A stretch of DNA of 64,000 bases from Shouchella lonarensis (lineage in GTDB: Bacteria; Bacillota; Bacilli; Bacillales; Bacillaceae_D). The stretch's first letter is position 1, and every line of letters starts with the position of its first letter. A program made the position numbers and the translations under genes. This document shows positions 46,009 through 59,136 of this stretch, in pieces. Under the pieces are notes generated by a model, which saw nothing but the letters and a program-made list of their open reading frames with translations, searched no databases and had not been told where the DNA came from. The DNA lies in contig NZ_FMYM01000006.1 of assembly GCF_900096965.1 (NCBI RefSeq), positions 1-64,000 on the forward strand, in the 5' to 3' direction.

Positions 46009-46953
46009 TTAAATCATTTCTTCCTCTTGTGGCGGTTTTTCTTTGAGTCTTTTTAACCGACGCCATTCCCATACAAGCCACATTTGCGCACATAAGAACA
46101 TGGATGAATACGTACCGACAATTAATCCGATCACCAGTGCGAGTGAAAAAGAACGGATCGCTTCGCTACCGAAAATAAAGAGCGCGAGTGCCGCAAACAA
46201 CACTGTTAACATCGTGTTTATAGAACGAGTAATGACTTGCAATAAGCTCTTATTAACGATTCGTGCGAGATGATTGAAATCTTCAATTGGCTTTTCTTTC
46301 TTTTCTCTCTTCACATTCTCACGGATCCGGTCAAATGTAACAATCGTGTCGTTAATTGAATAACCAACCACGGTCAAAATGGCCGCAATAAATGGGACAT
46401 TCACTTCTACTTGAAACAAACTAAATAAGACGATGACGAAGAACGCATCATGAAGCAACCCAACAATCGCCGCGATACCATAAAGAAATTGAAAACGCAC
46501 GGCCACATACAACACGATGGCTACAGAAGCAATTAATACGGAAATCAATGCATTTCGTGCCAATTCCTTTCCAACAAGCGGAGAAACGGTACTAATATTC
46601 GGTACCTCACCGTACTTCTCTTTCATGTAGGATTGGACTTTAGAAATATCTTCTTTTGAAAGTGGCTCAATGAACCGAACATTTGCAACCTGATTTTGGT
46701 CACCACCAATTGTCATGTTGCGCGGTTCATGCGCAAGTGCCATTTGCTTAAAATCTTCCCTTAATGCTTCCTCTGTCAATGACGTATTCACTTGCACTTC
46801 TACATTGGAACCACTTTCAAAGTCCACACCAAGATTCAAACCGAGTGTAAACATGCAAAGAATCCCAAGAAGCACAGCAACGATCGAACCAACAAAAAAC
46901 TTTTTCCGATGTTTCGTAAAATCAACGTTCCAATTCTCTGGACTAAAGCCCAT
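46009..46953 (-). CDS. secF: Protein translocase subunit SecF
   Basis: Partner of SecD; uses the proton motive force to pull exported proteins on the outer side of the SecYEG channel. 314 residues: six TM segments, an extracytoplasmic loop after TM1 (GVDFESGSNVEVQVN, the D/FxGG-like motif), and the family core YSINDTIVTFDRIRENVK. The ATG at 46953 follows gaaggtg inside the end of secD (11-base overlap). In B. subtilis SecD and SecF are one polypeptide; here they are separate genes with their own start and stop. Confidence 0.93.
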   Translation of the reverse strand: MGFSPENWNVDFTKHRKKFFVGSIVAVLLGILCMFTLGLNLGVDFESGSNVEVQVNTSLTEEALREDFKQMALAHEPRNMTIGGDQNQVANVRFIEPLSKEDISKVQSYMKEKYGEVPNISTVSPLVGKELARNALISVLIASVAIVLYVAVRFQFLYGIAAIVGLLHDAFFVIVLFSLFQVEVNVPFIAAILTVVGYSINDTIVTFDRIRENVKREKKEKPIEDFNHLARIVNKSLLQVITRSINTMLTVLFAALALFIFGSEAIRSFSLALVIGLIVGTYSSMFLCAQMWLVWEWRRLKRLKEKPPQEEEMI

Positions 46954-48256
46954 TGATGTCACCTTCTTTCACACCAAACCAACGTGGACGCTTATTTAAA
47001 AAGCGACTGTTGACCCATAACCCCAGTAATAACCGTGAACCGTATACAGCTGTTACAAAGCTCACGACGATACTAATGATCAACATGACTGCAAACCCTT
47101 TGACCGAGCTTGTCCCAAAGTAGAACATCACACCAGCAGCAATCAATGTCGTGACATTCGCATCCATAATCGTGGAAAAGGAATCTTTCCCACCCACTTT
47201 GAAAGCTGACAACATCGATCGTCCGGCTTTTAATTCTTCGCGCATCCGTTCATACGTAATGATGTTGGCATCAACTGCCATCCCGACCCCAAGAATAAGT
47301 GCCGCAATGCCAGGCACCGTCAACACGGCATTCAATGCATTAAAAATGACGAGCACGAGGAACGTGTACACAGACAATGTAATGACCGCAACGACACCCG
47401 GAAAACGATAATATATCACCATGAAAGCAAAGATTAAGGCTACACCAATAATCCCAGCAAAAACTGTTTGTTTCATCGCCTGTTCACCGAGGGACGCACC
47501 AACAGACGTGGAATAGACTTCATCCAATTGGACCGGGAGTGCACCAGCATTTAACAACTCCGCTAGTTGCCGTGTTGATTCTGTTGTGAAATCTCCACCT
47601 TCAATCTGAACACTAGTGGAAAAAATCGGTTGCCGAACCGACGCCGCCGATAGAAACTTTTGTTCACTCTCAACTTTTTTACTTTCCTCTTTGTAACTGT
47701 CACCTTCTTCATAGTCGAGCCAAATGACAAGCATATTATTTGGCGGTGGCAAAGAAGAGATCTCTTTCGTAATCTCACCAAATTTGTCGGCATCCTTCAA
47801 AGTCAGCGTGACAATTGGTGCATTTGTTTCAGGGTGCAGTTGGCCCTTCGCGCCATTTTGCACCAAATCACTGCCATCAAGCAGCTCATTGTCATCGACG
47901 TCTCGGATCGTTAAATGCGCACCTGTCGCAAGCAACTCTCTTGCTTGTTCTTGATCTTTTACACCAGCAAGCTGTACGCGAATCCGGTTGTCACTTTCGA
48001 TTTGGATAATCGGTTCCGACACCCCGATCGTATTCACCCGCTGATTCAGCGCTGTCGTTGTGGCGAGCATCACATCTTCATTAATTTTGTCGCCTTCTTT
48101 AAGCGGTCCGACTTCATAAAGCACTTCAAAACCGCCTTGTAAATCAAGACCAAGGCTGACATCCTTTATGACTGGCTTCGCGGTATACGCAATACCCGCC
48201 GCACATAGCGCGACAATCACAAAGAATAATAAAATTTTCGTTCTCTTTACTGCCAT
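46943..48256 (-). CDS. secD: Protein translocase subunit SecD
   Basis: 437 residues: TM1, the large periplasmic-type P1 domain starting with the SecD motif DVSLGLDLQGGFEVLYEV, then ASLGEQAMKQTVFAGIIGVALIFAFMVIYYRFPG and the VPGIAALILGVGMAVDANIITYERMREEL block of TM4-5, ending with a sixth TM. The stop at 46943-46945 lies inside the secF start region. It is likely co-translated with secF. AAAGGAG precedes the ATG. comN lies just upstream, as with secDF of B. subtilis. Confidence 0.94.
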   Translation of the reverse strand: MAVKRTKILLFFVIVALCAAGIAYTAKPVIKDVSLGLDLQGGFEVLYEVGPLKEGDKINEDVMLATTTALNQRVNTIGVSEPIIQIESDNRIRVQLAGVKDQEQARELLATGAHLTIRDVDDNELLDGSDLVQNGAKGQLHPETNAPIVTLTLKDADKFGEITKEISSLPPPNNMLVIWLDYEEGDSYKEESKKVESEQKFLSAASVRQPIFSTSVQIEGGDFTTESTRQLAELLNAGALPVQLDEVYSTSVGASLGEQAMKQTVFAGIIGVALIFAFMVIYYRFPGVVAVITLSVYTFLVLVIFNALNAVLTVPGIAALILGVGMAVDANIITYERMREELKAGRSMLSAFKVGGKDSFSTIMDANVTTLIAAGVMFYFGTSSVKGFAVMLIISIVVSFVTAVYGSRLLLGLWVNSRFLNKRPRWFGVKEGDINGL

Positions 48257-48301
48257 CTCGTATAAAACTCCTTTCTATCTACGATGTCCTGACGGGGCTG
48301 A

Positions 48302-48634
48302 CTATTTGTATGCTTCTTCAGCCAATGATCCAGCGCGAGCTTCCGCTTGTTGTCCTGTCACCTCTGCCCAAGCTTGTTGCCAATCAGCTGGTTCTTGATA
48401 CGACTTCATCGTGACCCATGTCATATAATCTTGTGGACGCATCGACAAGCACGCATCGACAAATGCGTAAAACGGGACGTATGATTTCTTTTTGCGTTCA
48501 CTCGTGATAAGGCATTCCCATAAATCTTGCAGTTGCACGTGACGATAACCTAAGTCATGAAACTCTTCTAACTTACAGTGCAGTGCAGGCATGATTTCCT
48601 CTTGCCACACATCGAATTGTTGCTTTTCTCCCAT
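48302..48634 (-). CDS. comN: Post-transcriptional regulator ComN
   Basis: 110 residues with the ComN family core: HCKLEEFHDLGYRHVQLQDLWECLI...YVPFYAFVDACLSMRPQDYMTWVTMKSYQ. In B. subtilis ComN acts on comE mRNA and interacts with DivIVA at the septum. A conserved gene upstream of secDF. I use the ATG at 48634 after ggaaggtg; the frame begins earlier at a TTG that overlaps that site. The C-terminal acidic-alanine tail (QQAEARAGSLAEEAY) is longer than I recall for B. subtilis. Confidence 0.85.
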   Translation of the reverse strand: MGEKQQFDVWQEEIMPALHCKLEEFHDLGYRHVQLQDLWECLITSERKKKSYVPFYAFVDACLSMRPQDYMTWVTMKSYQEPADWQQAWAEVTGQQAEARAGSLAEEAYK

Positions 48635-48793
48635 CGTCACACCTTCCCCCAATGTTACAAATGTTAAAAATTAAAACGTGATCGGATCCATTCCTTACCA
48701 CCTTATCGACCTATAAGTAATGCCGTTTGTACAAATTTCAGTATAGCGCAATGCAACAGACATGTACAGTCCAGATTGCTTCAACAATGCTTG

Positions 48794-48821
48794 TCATGTC
48801 TGTCCCGCAGCAGCATACATA
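48794..48821 (+). promoter_or_regulatory. Candidate sigma-E promoter of spoVB
   Basis: TCATGTC (48794-48800), 13-bp spacer, CATACATA (48814-48821). The -10 fits sigma-E (CATACA-T); the -35 matches partly. spoVB is a sigma-E gene in B. subtilis. Confidence 0.4.
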
Positions 48822-48886
48822 TGAATACGGAGTACACACGTCAAGGACCAGAGATTAGAAAATGAGGAAAAGGATGAGGACCGATC

Positions 48887-50443
48887 ATGACAAAACAAAC
48901 ATTTTTAACAGGTACACTCATTTTAATTGCTGCTGGTTTTATTACAAAAGTACTTGGGTTTATTAACCGCATCGTTATGGCACGCATACTCGGCTCAGAA
49001 GGTGTTGGGTTGTACATGATGGCTGTACCAACACTCCTGCTCATTTTGACGTTGACACAAATGGGCTTACCAGTCGCGATTGCCAAACTCGTTGCTGAAG
49101 CAGAAGCAAGGGGAGAAAGACAGCGTGTCAAAAAAATTCTTGCGGTTTCCTTAGCAATGACCGCTGTACTTAGCGTCATTTTCACCACGAGTATGATTGC
49201 CTTCGCACCGATTGTTTCTAATACGTTACTGACAGATGCCCGTGCCTTTTACCCGTTAATTGCGATTACACCCATTGTACCGATTGTCGCCATTTCTTCT
49301 GTCATCAGAGGTTATTTTCAAGGTCGGCAAAATATGAAGCCAACTGCCTACTCACAAGTCATTGAACAAGTTATTCGTATTACATTCGTCGCTGTCCTCA
49401 CCACAGCGTTTCTCCCACTTGGCTTGGAATATGCCGCTGCAGGCGCAATGTTATCTGTCGTTTTAGGTGAGCTTGCTTCTTTATTTTATATGCTTTATTT
49501 GTTTAAACATCATAAATCATTTCGGTTTCGGCATCGTTTTGTCTCCGCAGTTAAAGGAGGAAAGCACACGTGCCAAGCTTTATTATTCACGGCGCTTCCG
49601 ACAACAGGGAGCCGTTTAATTGGAACCGTTTCTTTGTTTTTTGAGCCGATTGTCGTCGCTCAAAGCTTGGCAATCGCTGGCATTGCGACGAGTGTCGCCA
49701 CGAGTCAGTACGGGCTACTTGTCGGCTATGTCGTACCTTTACTGACGTTACCTAGCTTTATCACGTATGCATTGTCTGTATCACTGCTCCCTAATTTGAG
49801 CGAAGCTGCGGCAAAAAAAAATACGACCCTCATCCATTATCGGCTCGAACAAACATTACGTATCGGACTGCTCTCTGGTGGGATTTGCGTCATCATTTTG
49901 TATGTATTTGCCACTGACTTAATGACACTTATGTATGATGCGCCAGAAGCTGCCGGTATGTTAAAAATTATGGCACCTTTTGCCTTGTTTTTATATATCC
50001 AAGGTCCATTACAAGCTGCGCTACAAGCACTCAATTATGCAAAAGTCTCCATGATGAACAGTTTATTTGGTGCTGTCATTAAAACCGCCGCAATTTTTGC
50101 CCTCTCTACACATACGAGCTTAGGCATCATGGGGGCAGCACTGGCAATTGTGACTGGGTTTGTCCTTGTCTCCGTCTTGCATTTTGCATCGATCGCAAAA
50201 ACAACGGGATTTGTCATCAATGCGCGAGCCGTTATAAAACTCTCAATGCTTATTTTTATTGTCGGCTACGCTGCTACACTGCTACAACCAATGGTTTCAC
50301 AAACATTTTCTCACCCACTCGTTGCGACTTTAAGTGCCATTGGTTTGACCACATGTCTTTACATGATCGGCATGTTCTTCCTACGTCTGATTAAAAAAGA
50401 AGAACTAAAACAGCTACCACTATTTAGCAAAATCTTAAAGTAA
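48887..50443 (+). CDS. spoVB: Stage V sporulation protein B, MOP-family flippase
   Basis: 518-residue polytopic membrane protein (about 14 TMs) of the MATE/MurJ (MOP) superfamily, needed for spore cortex synthesis, probably as a lipid II or related flippase in the forespore outer membrane. The start MTKQTFLTGTLILIAAGFITKVLGFINRIVMARILGSEGVGLYMMAVP is the SpoVB/YtgP signature, and SVIRGYFQGRQNMKPTAYSQVIEQVIRI follows as in the family. The ATG follows aaaggatgagg. In B. subtilis it lies between comN/secDF and yrbG, matching this context. Confidence 0.93.
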   Translation: MTKQTFLTGTLILIAAGFITKVLGFINRIVMARILGSEGVGLYMMAVPTLLLILTLTQMGLPVAIAKLVAEAEARGERQRVKKILAVSLAMTAVLSVIFTTSMIAFAPIVSNTLLTDARAFYPLIAITPIVPIVAISSVIRGYFQGRQNMKPTAYSQVIEQVIRITFVAVLTTAFLPLGLEYAAAGAMLSVVLGELASLFYMLYLFKHHKSFRFRHRFVSAVKGGKHTCQALLFTALPTTGSRLIGTVSLFFEPIVVAQSLAIAGIATSVATSQYGLLVGYVVPLLTLPSFITYALSVSLLPNLSEAAAKKNTTLIHYRLEQTLRIGLLSGGICVIILYVFATDLMTLMYDAPEAAGMLKIMAPFALFLYIQGPLQAALQALNYAKVSMMNSLFGAVIKTAAIFALSTHTSLGIMGAALAIVTGFVLVSVLHFASIAKTTGFVINARAVIKLSMLIFIVGYAATLLQPMVSQTFSHPLVATLSAIGLTTCLYMIGMFFLRLIKKEELKQLPLFSKILK

Positions 50444-50454
50444 AGTTGGAACTG

Positions 50455-50760
50455 CTACTCCTTGTCATGGCATGCGATACGTTCTGCGACAAAGAAGCGG
50501 TTCTTACCCTTCATTGTACAATAAGAGATGTTTTTAATGTCTCGATAGCCAAAACGTCGCAATTGCTGTCGTAACCAAAACTCATTTTTGTTCAAACGTT
50601 GTAAATGTGTATGCTCAATTGACCCATCTACAATCAATGGCAACGAGCGTACCCATTTCTCTTTACTGTCACGAGCGGCTACATCATCTGTTTGCACCAA
50701 AAAAAGTCGCCGTGCACAAATGATGACGAACATCAATACAAGTAACGAAAAGATCACCAT
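50455..50760 (-). CDS. Short DUF421 (YetF/YrbG-like) C-terminal domain protein
   Basis: 101 residues: one TM segment (MVIFSLLVLMFVIICARRLFL), then LPLIVDGSIEHTHLQRLNKNEFWLRQQLRRFGYRDIKNISYCTMKGKNRFFVAE, which follows the DUF421 C-terminal domain. The usual DUF421 proteins have three TMs and about 220 residues. B. subtilis encodes the full-length YrbG at this place after spoVB, so this is either a reduced version or a decayed copy; it still has a plausible ribosome binding site (ggagtgggg). The function of the family is unknown. Confidence 0.65.
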   Translation of the reverse strand: MVIFSLLVLMFVIICARRLFLVQTDDVAARDSKEKWVRSLPLIVDGSIEHTHLQRLNKNEFWLRQQLRRFGYRDIKNISYCTMKGKNRFFVAERIACHDKE

Positions 50761-50914
50761 TCACTGTCACCCCACTCCATATTTCACACCACCGTGCTAC
50801 TCGTACTATACCCAAACTTTCATGCTTTCATCATGTGTAGATTTCTCCAGTTCTCTTTGTCCCACTTTTTGAATAAGCATGATATAAAACGTTACACGAA
50901 AGGAGTTTTACGAT

Positions 50915-51289
50915 ATGACAAGCAACCGCTTTTTTCCAGCTGTCTTATTCGGTACTGTGGTCACATGTATCATCATCTTACTATTTAGTTTATGTTTGGC
51001 CACGTTGTTGTCGCTCACGAGCCTGACTGAACACTCGATTGAATGGCTCATGTTGCCTACTGCATTACTATCTTTATTTATAGGTGGCTTTCTCTCAGGT
51101 GCAAAAGCAAATGCAAAGGGATGGATCGCTGGTGGACTCGTTGCAATCCTTTTCTCTGGACTTGTCTTTCTCATTAGCTATTTAGGTTACAACACCACCT
51201 TTAGTAGTAAACAGCTTCTTTTTCATGCAGTGTATGTCGCCGTTGCTGCTTTAGGTGGCATGATCGGCGTCAATTTATCTAGTCAGTAA
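50915..51289 (+). CDS. yrzE: Small membrane protein YrzE (TIGR04086 family)
   Basis: 124 residues with four hydrophobic segments and the family glycine-rich patch (ALLSLFIGGFLSGAKANAKGWIAGGLVAILFSG). It ends AALGGMIGVNLSSQ. Proteins of this family lie next to yajC-tgt in Bacillaceae; here two genes of the order are interrupted by a collagen-like gene. Function unknown. The ATG follows aaaggag. Terminator 43 bases after the stop. Confidence 0.85.
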   Translation: MTSNRFFPAVLFGTVVTCIIILLFSLCLATLLSLTSLTEHSIEWLMLPTALLSLFIGGFLSGAKANAKGWIAGGLVAILFSGLVFLISYLGYNTTFSSKQLLFHAVYVAVAALGGMIGVNLSSQ

Positions 51290-51331
51290 GGCGATCATAC
51301 AAAAATCACACTTTGTATCGGGCTACTTTTT

Positions 51332-51364
51332 AGGCTACTTGCCACTTTCAAGTAGCCTTTTTTC
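51332..51364 (+). terminator. Terminator of yrzE
   Basis: Perfect 10-bp stem aggctacttg / caagtagcct, 7-nt loop, followed by six T. Confidence 0.9.
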
Positions 51365-51508
51365 GTCCTCTTCTGTTACATAAACCTCTCTTACTTTTTG
51401 TTTCCACTATGTCCAATCAAAAAAAAAGATACAACATATGCTATACAGAGTACTCATTCTACATTTTTTGAGGAGTATTCCAATCACATTAAGAAGGGAG
51501 TAATTCAA

Positions 51509-53914
<2,406 letters not shown>

Positions 53915-54046
53915 GAATGATGCACTCATATCTGTTCAGTAGTATGTATTAGAGTAACGTTGTCATCAAGTTACGCACAAATCGATTTGGTTAAAAACGG
54001 CAATAATTGAAGCTACGTGATCGATATGATAAAACAAGAAAAAATT

Positions 54047-54093
54047 AAAGAGCTATCTTCAGAAGTAGACTTTTTGAAGATAGCTCTTTTTTT
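54047..54093 (+). terminator. Terminator of the chimeric collagen-like gene
   Basis: Perfect 15-bp stem (54047-54061 with 54075-54089), 13-nt loop, and a run of seven T overlapping the right arm. Confidence 0.9.
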
Positions 54094-54120
54094 AAGGTTT
54101 GAGTGGCATAACCCTTCTTT

Positions 54121-54393
54121 TTATGACCCTGACTTCACTTCACGAATCGCTGAACGATCGTATGTAAGCTTTCGATTGTCATTCACAACTAAGACAACGA
54201 CGTTTTCATCAATCGAGTCAATCACCCCGTGTAAACCACCAATCGTCACAATTTTATCCCCACGCTGCAGTGATGCATGCATTTCACGTACACGCTTTTG
54301 TTGCTTTTGTTGCGGGCGAATAAGCAAAAAGTAAAACACAACAATGATCCCGATAAATGGCAATAACGCGCCAAAGATACCTAACTGATCCAT
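54121..54393 (-). CDS. yajC: Preprotein translocase accessory subunit YajC
   Basis: 90 residues: one N-terminal TM (GIFGALLPFIGIIVVFYFLLIRPQQKQQKR, with the family RPQQK) and a cytoplasmic domain (LQRGDKIVTIGGLHGVIDSIDENVVVL). Associates with SecDF. The ATG at 54393 follows aaaggagg; the open frame extends upstream into tgt without support. It is placed 28 bases after tgt, the widespread tgt-yajC pair. Confidence 0.94.
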   Translation of the reverse strand: MDQLGIFGALLPFIGIIVVFYFLLIRPQQKQQKRVREMHASLQRGDKIVTIGGLHGVIDSIDENVVVLVVNDNRKLTYDRSAIREVKSGS

Positions 54394-54421
54394 TCTTTTC
54401 CCTCCTTTCTGTATGATTACG

Positions 54422-55585
<1,164 letters not shown>

Positions 55586-55591
55586 CTATCA

Positions 55592-56620
55592 TTAAGGTCT
55601 AATAAACATCGCATCACCAAAACTAAAAAAGCGATAACGCTCGTCAATTGCATGTTTGTATGCGCTAAGTAACGCTTCTCTTCCGACTAGCGCACTTACC
55701 AACATGACAAGTGTAGATTTTGGCAAATGGAAATTTGTTAACAAACCATCAATGGCTTGATACGTATAACCCGGATAAATAAAAATATCTGTCCAACCTG
55801 CACAAGCAACAAAACCACCATGATCACGATAAACTGTTTCTAGCGTGCGCGCTGACGTCGTACCAACGGCAATGATGCGTCCGCCATTTGTATGCGTCTC
55901 TTTGAGGACATTTGCGGTTTCCTGAGACACTTCGTAATATTCAGCGTGCATGTCGTGTGCCTCAATTGTTTCAGCACTCACCGGTCGAAATGTGCCTAAG
56001 CCGACGTGTAACGTGACATAAGCGATGGAGACACCTTTTTCTGCCACTTGTTTTAACAACGTCTCGGTAAAATGTAATCCAGCTGTCGGCGCTGCTGCCG
56101 AACCGCGGTGTTTCGCATACACTGTCTGATAGCGATCAGCTTCATCCAACCGTTCACGAATATATGGCGGTAGCGGCATTGTTCCTAGCTCATCGAGTAT
56201 TTCATAAAACACGCCATCATATGAGAAAGAAAACATCCGACCACCGTGCGCCAACACGGCTGTACAAGTTGCCTGCAAACGCCCTTCTCCAAAAGTGAGC
56301 ACGGTCCCCACCTTCACGCGCTTCGCTGGTTTGACGAGCGTCTCCCACACATCTTCTGCCTCTTGTTTCAATAACAGTACTTCTACTGCGCCACCTGTAT
56401 CTTTCTTTGCACCAAATAAACGCGCAGGCAACACCTTTGTGTCATTCAATACTAAACAGTCGCCTGGCATGAGTTCATCTACAATTGCTGTGAAGGTTGT
56501 ATCTGTGAGCGCCTTCGTATTTTTATCTATAATGAGTAAACGCGAATCCGCACGCGCTGGTAGCGGTGTTTGCGCGATCAATTCTTCTGGTAGTTCAAAA
56601 TCAAATGCTTCTACTTTCAT
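55592..56620 (-). CDS. queA: S-adenosylmethionine:tRNA ribosyltransferase-isomerase
   Basis: Converts preQ1 in tRNA to epoxyqueuosine using the ribosyl part of SAM. 342 residues with [78 protein letters not shown] and [10 protein letters not shown], all family signatures. The ATG at 56620 follows aaaaggtg; the upstream part of the frame is not supported. First gene of queA-tgt-yajC, 70 bases after the DUF2905 gene. Confidence 0.96.
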   Translation of the reverse strand: MKVEAFDFELPEELIAQTPLPARADSRLLIIDKNTKALTDTTFTAIVDELMPGDCLVLNDTKVLPARLFGAKKDTGGAVEVLLLKQEAEDVWETLVKPAKRVKVGTVLTFGEGRLQATCTAVLAHGGRMFSFSYDGVFYEILDELGTMPLPPYIRERLDEADRYQTVYAKHRGSAAAPTAGLHFTETLLKQVAEKGVSIAYVTLHVGLGTFRPVSAETIEAHDMHAEYYEVSQETANVLKETHTNGGRIIAVGTTSARTLETVYRDHGGFVACAGWTDIFIYPGYTYQAIDGLLTNFHLPKSTLVMLVSALVGREALLSAYKHAIDERYRFFSFGDAMFIRP

Positions 56621-56690
56621 GCCATCACCTTTTATCATCGTCTCCTTCAACCTTACCTAGCATACACAGAAGTCATCAGAAGCGCAAGTC

Positions 56691-56897
56691 TTACAGACGA
56701 CGCAGAAGTGACACGACGACTGAGAGCACGATGCTAACAATAATACATGTCACAATGGGAAAAAAGACGGTCGTTCGTTCACCTTTCCATACAATGTCAC
56801 CTGGCAACCGTCCCAGTGGCAACCAGCGGTCAACGAGCAACCAAATACAACCGACAACTACGAGCGCCACTCCGACTGCAATAATGACTTTAGCCAT
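56691..56897 (-). CDS. DUF2905 family small membrane protein
   Basis: 68 residues, two TM segments, with the DUF2905 hallmark [31 protein letters not shown]. Almost always encoded between ruvB and queA in Firmicutes, as here. Function unknown. The ATG at 56897 overlaps the ruvB stop region by 8 bases and uses aggaag inside ruvB as ribosome binding site. The longer frame upstream is a shadow of ruvB. Confidence 0.9.
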   Translation of the reverse strand: MAKVIIAVGVALVVVGCIWLLVDRWLPLGRLPGDIVWKGERTTVFFPIVTCIIVSIVLSVVVSLLRRL

Positions 56898-57900
56898 GTG
56901 CATCTTCCTGCGGTTGTAATCCATAATGCGCGTAACATTGTCTTGTCACAACGCGTCCTCTTGGCGTGCGTTGCACAAAGCCGATTTGTAACAAATACGG
57001 CTCATACACTTCTTCGATCGTGTCTGACTCTTCGCCAATTGTAGCTGCGATGGTGTCTAAACCGACCGGTCCGCCAGAAAACTTCTCCATCATCCCTCTT
57101 AGCAATTTGTCGTCAATATGGTCGAGTCCAAGAGGATCCACTTGCAACGCTTCTAGGGCGCTGCACGCGATATCATATGTCACCGTTCCATCGCTTTGTA
57201 CTTGCGCAAAATCACGGACTCGGCGCAGTAACCGATTGGCAATTCGCGGCGTCCCACGTGAACGACGAGCAATTTCTAATGCCGCTTCTTCGGCTAACGA
57301 TACGCCAAACACCCTCGCTGAACGCGTCACAATTTGTATGAGCTCTTCCGGTTGATAATATTCCAACCGCAACAAAACGCCAAATCGGTCTCGCAATGGT
57401 GAAGAAATCATGCCAGCTCTCGTTGTTGCCCCGACCAATGTGAACGGTGGTAAGTCTATTCGTACCGAACGAGCGGTCGGTCCTTTCCCAATGACAATAT
57501 CAAGACAAAAATCTTCCATTGCCGGATAAAGCACTTCTTCAACGACACGGTTAAGACGGTGAATTTCATCAATGAATAGAACATCGCCCGGCTCAAGTGC
57601 CGTTAACACTGCCGCCAAGTCACCCGCTTTTTCAATTGCCGGTCCTGATGTGACCCGTAACTCTCCACCCATTTCCGCGGCAATAATCGCGGCTAGTGTT
57701 GTCTTGCCAAGCCCCGGCGGCCCGTATAAAAGCACGTGGTCTAACGCTTCCTTGCGCATACGCGCAGCCTTTAAAAACACAGACAAGTTTTGTTTAACAA
57801 TTTCTTGTCCGATGTAATCAGCCAACGTTTGTGGGCGTAACTGCGTTTCATTTCGCTCTTCTTGTTCACTCGCTGTCCCGGTGACAAGCCGCTCCTCCAT
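56890..57900 (-). CDS. ruvB: Holliday junction branch-migration ATPase RuvB
   Basis: AAA+ hexameric motor that drives branch migration with RuvA. 336 residues: [12 protein letters not shown], Walker [15 protein letters not shown], Walker [18 protein letters not shown], sensor 1 [18 protein letters not shown] with the arginine finger, sensor 2 [21 protein letters not shown], and the C-terminal winged helix ([15 protein letters not shown]). GAAAGGAG precedes the ATG. It follows ruvA by 69 bases. Confidence 0.97.
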   Translation of the reverse strand: MEERLVTGTASEQEERNETQLRPQTLADYIGQEIVKQNLSVFLKAARMRKEALDHVLLYGPPGLGKTTLAAIIAAEMGGELRVTSGPAIEKAGDLAAVLTALEPGDVLFIDEIHRLNRVVEEVLYPAMEDFCLDIVIGKGPTARSVRIDLPPFTLVGATTRAGMISSPLRDRFGVLLRLEYYQPEELIQIVTRSARVFGVSLAEEAALEIARRSRGTPRIANRLLRRVRDFAQVQSDGTVTYDIACSALEALQVDPLGLDHIDDKLLRGMMEKFSGGPVGLDTIAATIGEESDTIEEVYEPYLLQIGFVQRTPRGRVVTRQCYAHYGLQPQEDAHG

Positions 57901-57969
57901 TCAGAGACACTCCTTTCTATACAAGGAATAACATTTACTGGAAATCATCCATTCCTTCCTTGTATATGC

Positions 57970-58572
57970 TTATTTCAGCATCATTTGTAACGCCCGACGT
58001 ACATACGTCTCCGTTGACAACCCTTCTCCTTGTAGTTGTTTTTTAACTTTTTTCAGCTCTTTCTCACTGTATCCAAGGGCACGCAATGCTTCAAGTGCAT
58101 CTATCAACGCTTCAGATGTCTCTGCAGTTGTGTGTGCATCCTCTCCAGGAAGTGGCACGCCTGCCTCTAAAAACACGCTCACCTTTCCTTTCAAGTCTAA
58201 AATCATTTGCCGGGCAGTCTTCTTCCCTACACCTGGAAAACGCACTAAAAACGCTTCATCTTCCGCTTCAATCGCACGCGCAACTTCAGTAGGCTCACCA
58301 GCCGCAAGCAACGCTAACGCCCCTTTAGGGCCAATCCCAGATACATTCAACAATTGCTCAAACAATTCTCGTTCCATTTCCGTTTGAAAACCAAAAAGTC
58401 GCTCACTATCTTCACGCACATAATGATATGTAGCGATCGTTACATCTGTATCAAGCCATTGCGAGAAACGATATGGATTTGCACAATGTGCTTGGTAGCC
58501 AACGCCGCCAACATCAACAACGATATATGTGGGCGCTATTTTCACAAGGGTTCCTTTTATGTAATCAATCAT
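57970..58572 (-). CDS. ruvA: Holliday junction DNA-binding protein RuvA
   Basis: Tetrameric junction binder that loads RuvB. 200 residues: N-terminal OB fold (MIDYIKGTLVKIAPTYIVVDVGGVGYQ), tandem helix-hairpin-helix motifs (VSGIGPKGALALLA and FPGVGKKTARQMILDLKGK), a linker, and domain III (ALEALRALGYSEKELKKV). The ATG at 58572 follows gagaggagc; a TTG one codon earlier is less likely. bofC, usual upstream of ruvA in B. subtilis, is not seen here. Confidence 0.97.
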   Translation of the reverse strand: MIDYIKGTLVKIAPTYIVVDVGGVGYQAHCANPYRFSQWLDTDVTIATYHYVREDSERLFGFQTEMERELFEQLLNVSGIGPKGALALLAAGEPTEVARAIEAEDEAFLVRFPGVGKKTARQMILDLKGKVSVFLEAGVPLPGEDAHTTAETSEALIDALEALRALGYSEKELKKVKKQLQGEGLSTETYVRRALQMMLK

Positions 58573-58752
58573 CAATTCGCTCCTCTCTAAAGACGAACAC
58601 CTATTTCTATTTTATCATACCGATCTGATTCCGTCACCCTGGCAACATGTTCAATACAAAACAGTTTTCACATCATTTTCACAAAATGTTTTATTACCAC
58701 CGTATAAAACCCATTAAAATGGAAACAAAGGATAGAAAGGAGCGTGTAAACA

Positions 58753-59121
58753 ATGAAAGCAATGAAAAAGTTATTCATTCCATTATGCCTATTGGCACTC
58801 GTCGCTTGCGGAAATAGCAACAAAGCAGATGAAACGGCTGAGCCAGCGAATGAGGCGAAGCAAGCAGATGAAGTGTTAACGATTCGCGCAATGAATTGGA
58901 ATTTTGACAAAGAAAAATACGAAGTTCCCGCTGGAGAAGTCACCATTACATTGGAAAATACAGAGGGACACCACGGGGTTGTGATTGAGGGAACAGATGT
59001 TGAGATTAGTGGCGACGACAGCGTCACCACAACGTTAGAACCTGGGGAATACAAAATTATTTGTAGTATCCCGTGTGGCACAGGTCACACAGAGATGGTG
59101 TCTACGCTAGTTGTAAGCTAA
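58753..59121 (+). CDS. Lipoprotein with a stand-alone CuA-type cupredoxin domain
   Basis: 122 residues. Signal peptide with lipobox LVAC (Cys19), an acidic-alanine linker, then a cupredoxin fold from about residue 40. The C-terminal loop C104-SIP-C108-GTG-H112-TE-M115 keeps the C-x3-C-x3-H-x2-M ligand set of the dinuclear CuA centre of cytochrome oxidase subunit II, with H73 or H74 (EGHHGVV) as the remaining ligand. It lacks the two N-terminal TMs of subunit II. It could donate copper or electrons at the outer membrane surface; no oxidase genes are adjacent. AAGGAGCG precedes the ATG. Confidence 0.82.
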   Translation: MKAMKKLFIPLCLLALVACGNSNKADETAEPANEAKQADEVLTIRAMNWNFDKEKYEVPAGEVTITLENTEGHHGVVIEGTDVEISGDDSVTTTLEPGEYKIICSIPCGTGHTEMVSTLVVS

Positions 59122-59136
59122 AAGAAGTGCTGAAAA

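Noticed and set aside
51435-51443. CATATGCTA upstream of the chimeric collagen gene as a sigma-K -10
   Set aside because: The -10 fits but no AC is found at 16-17 bases upstream; left out of the feature list.
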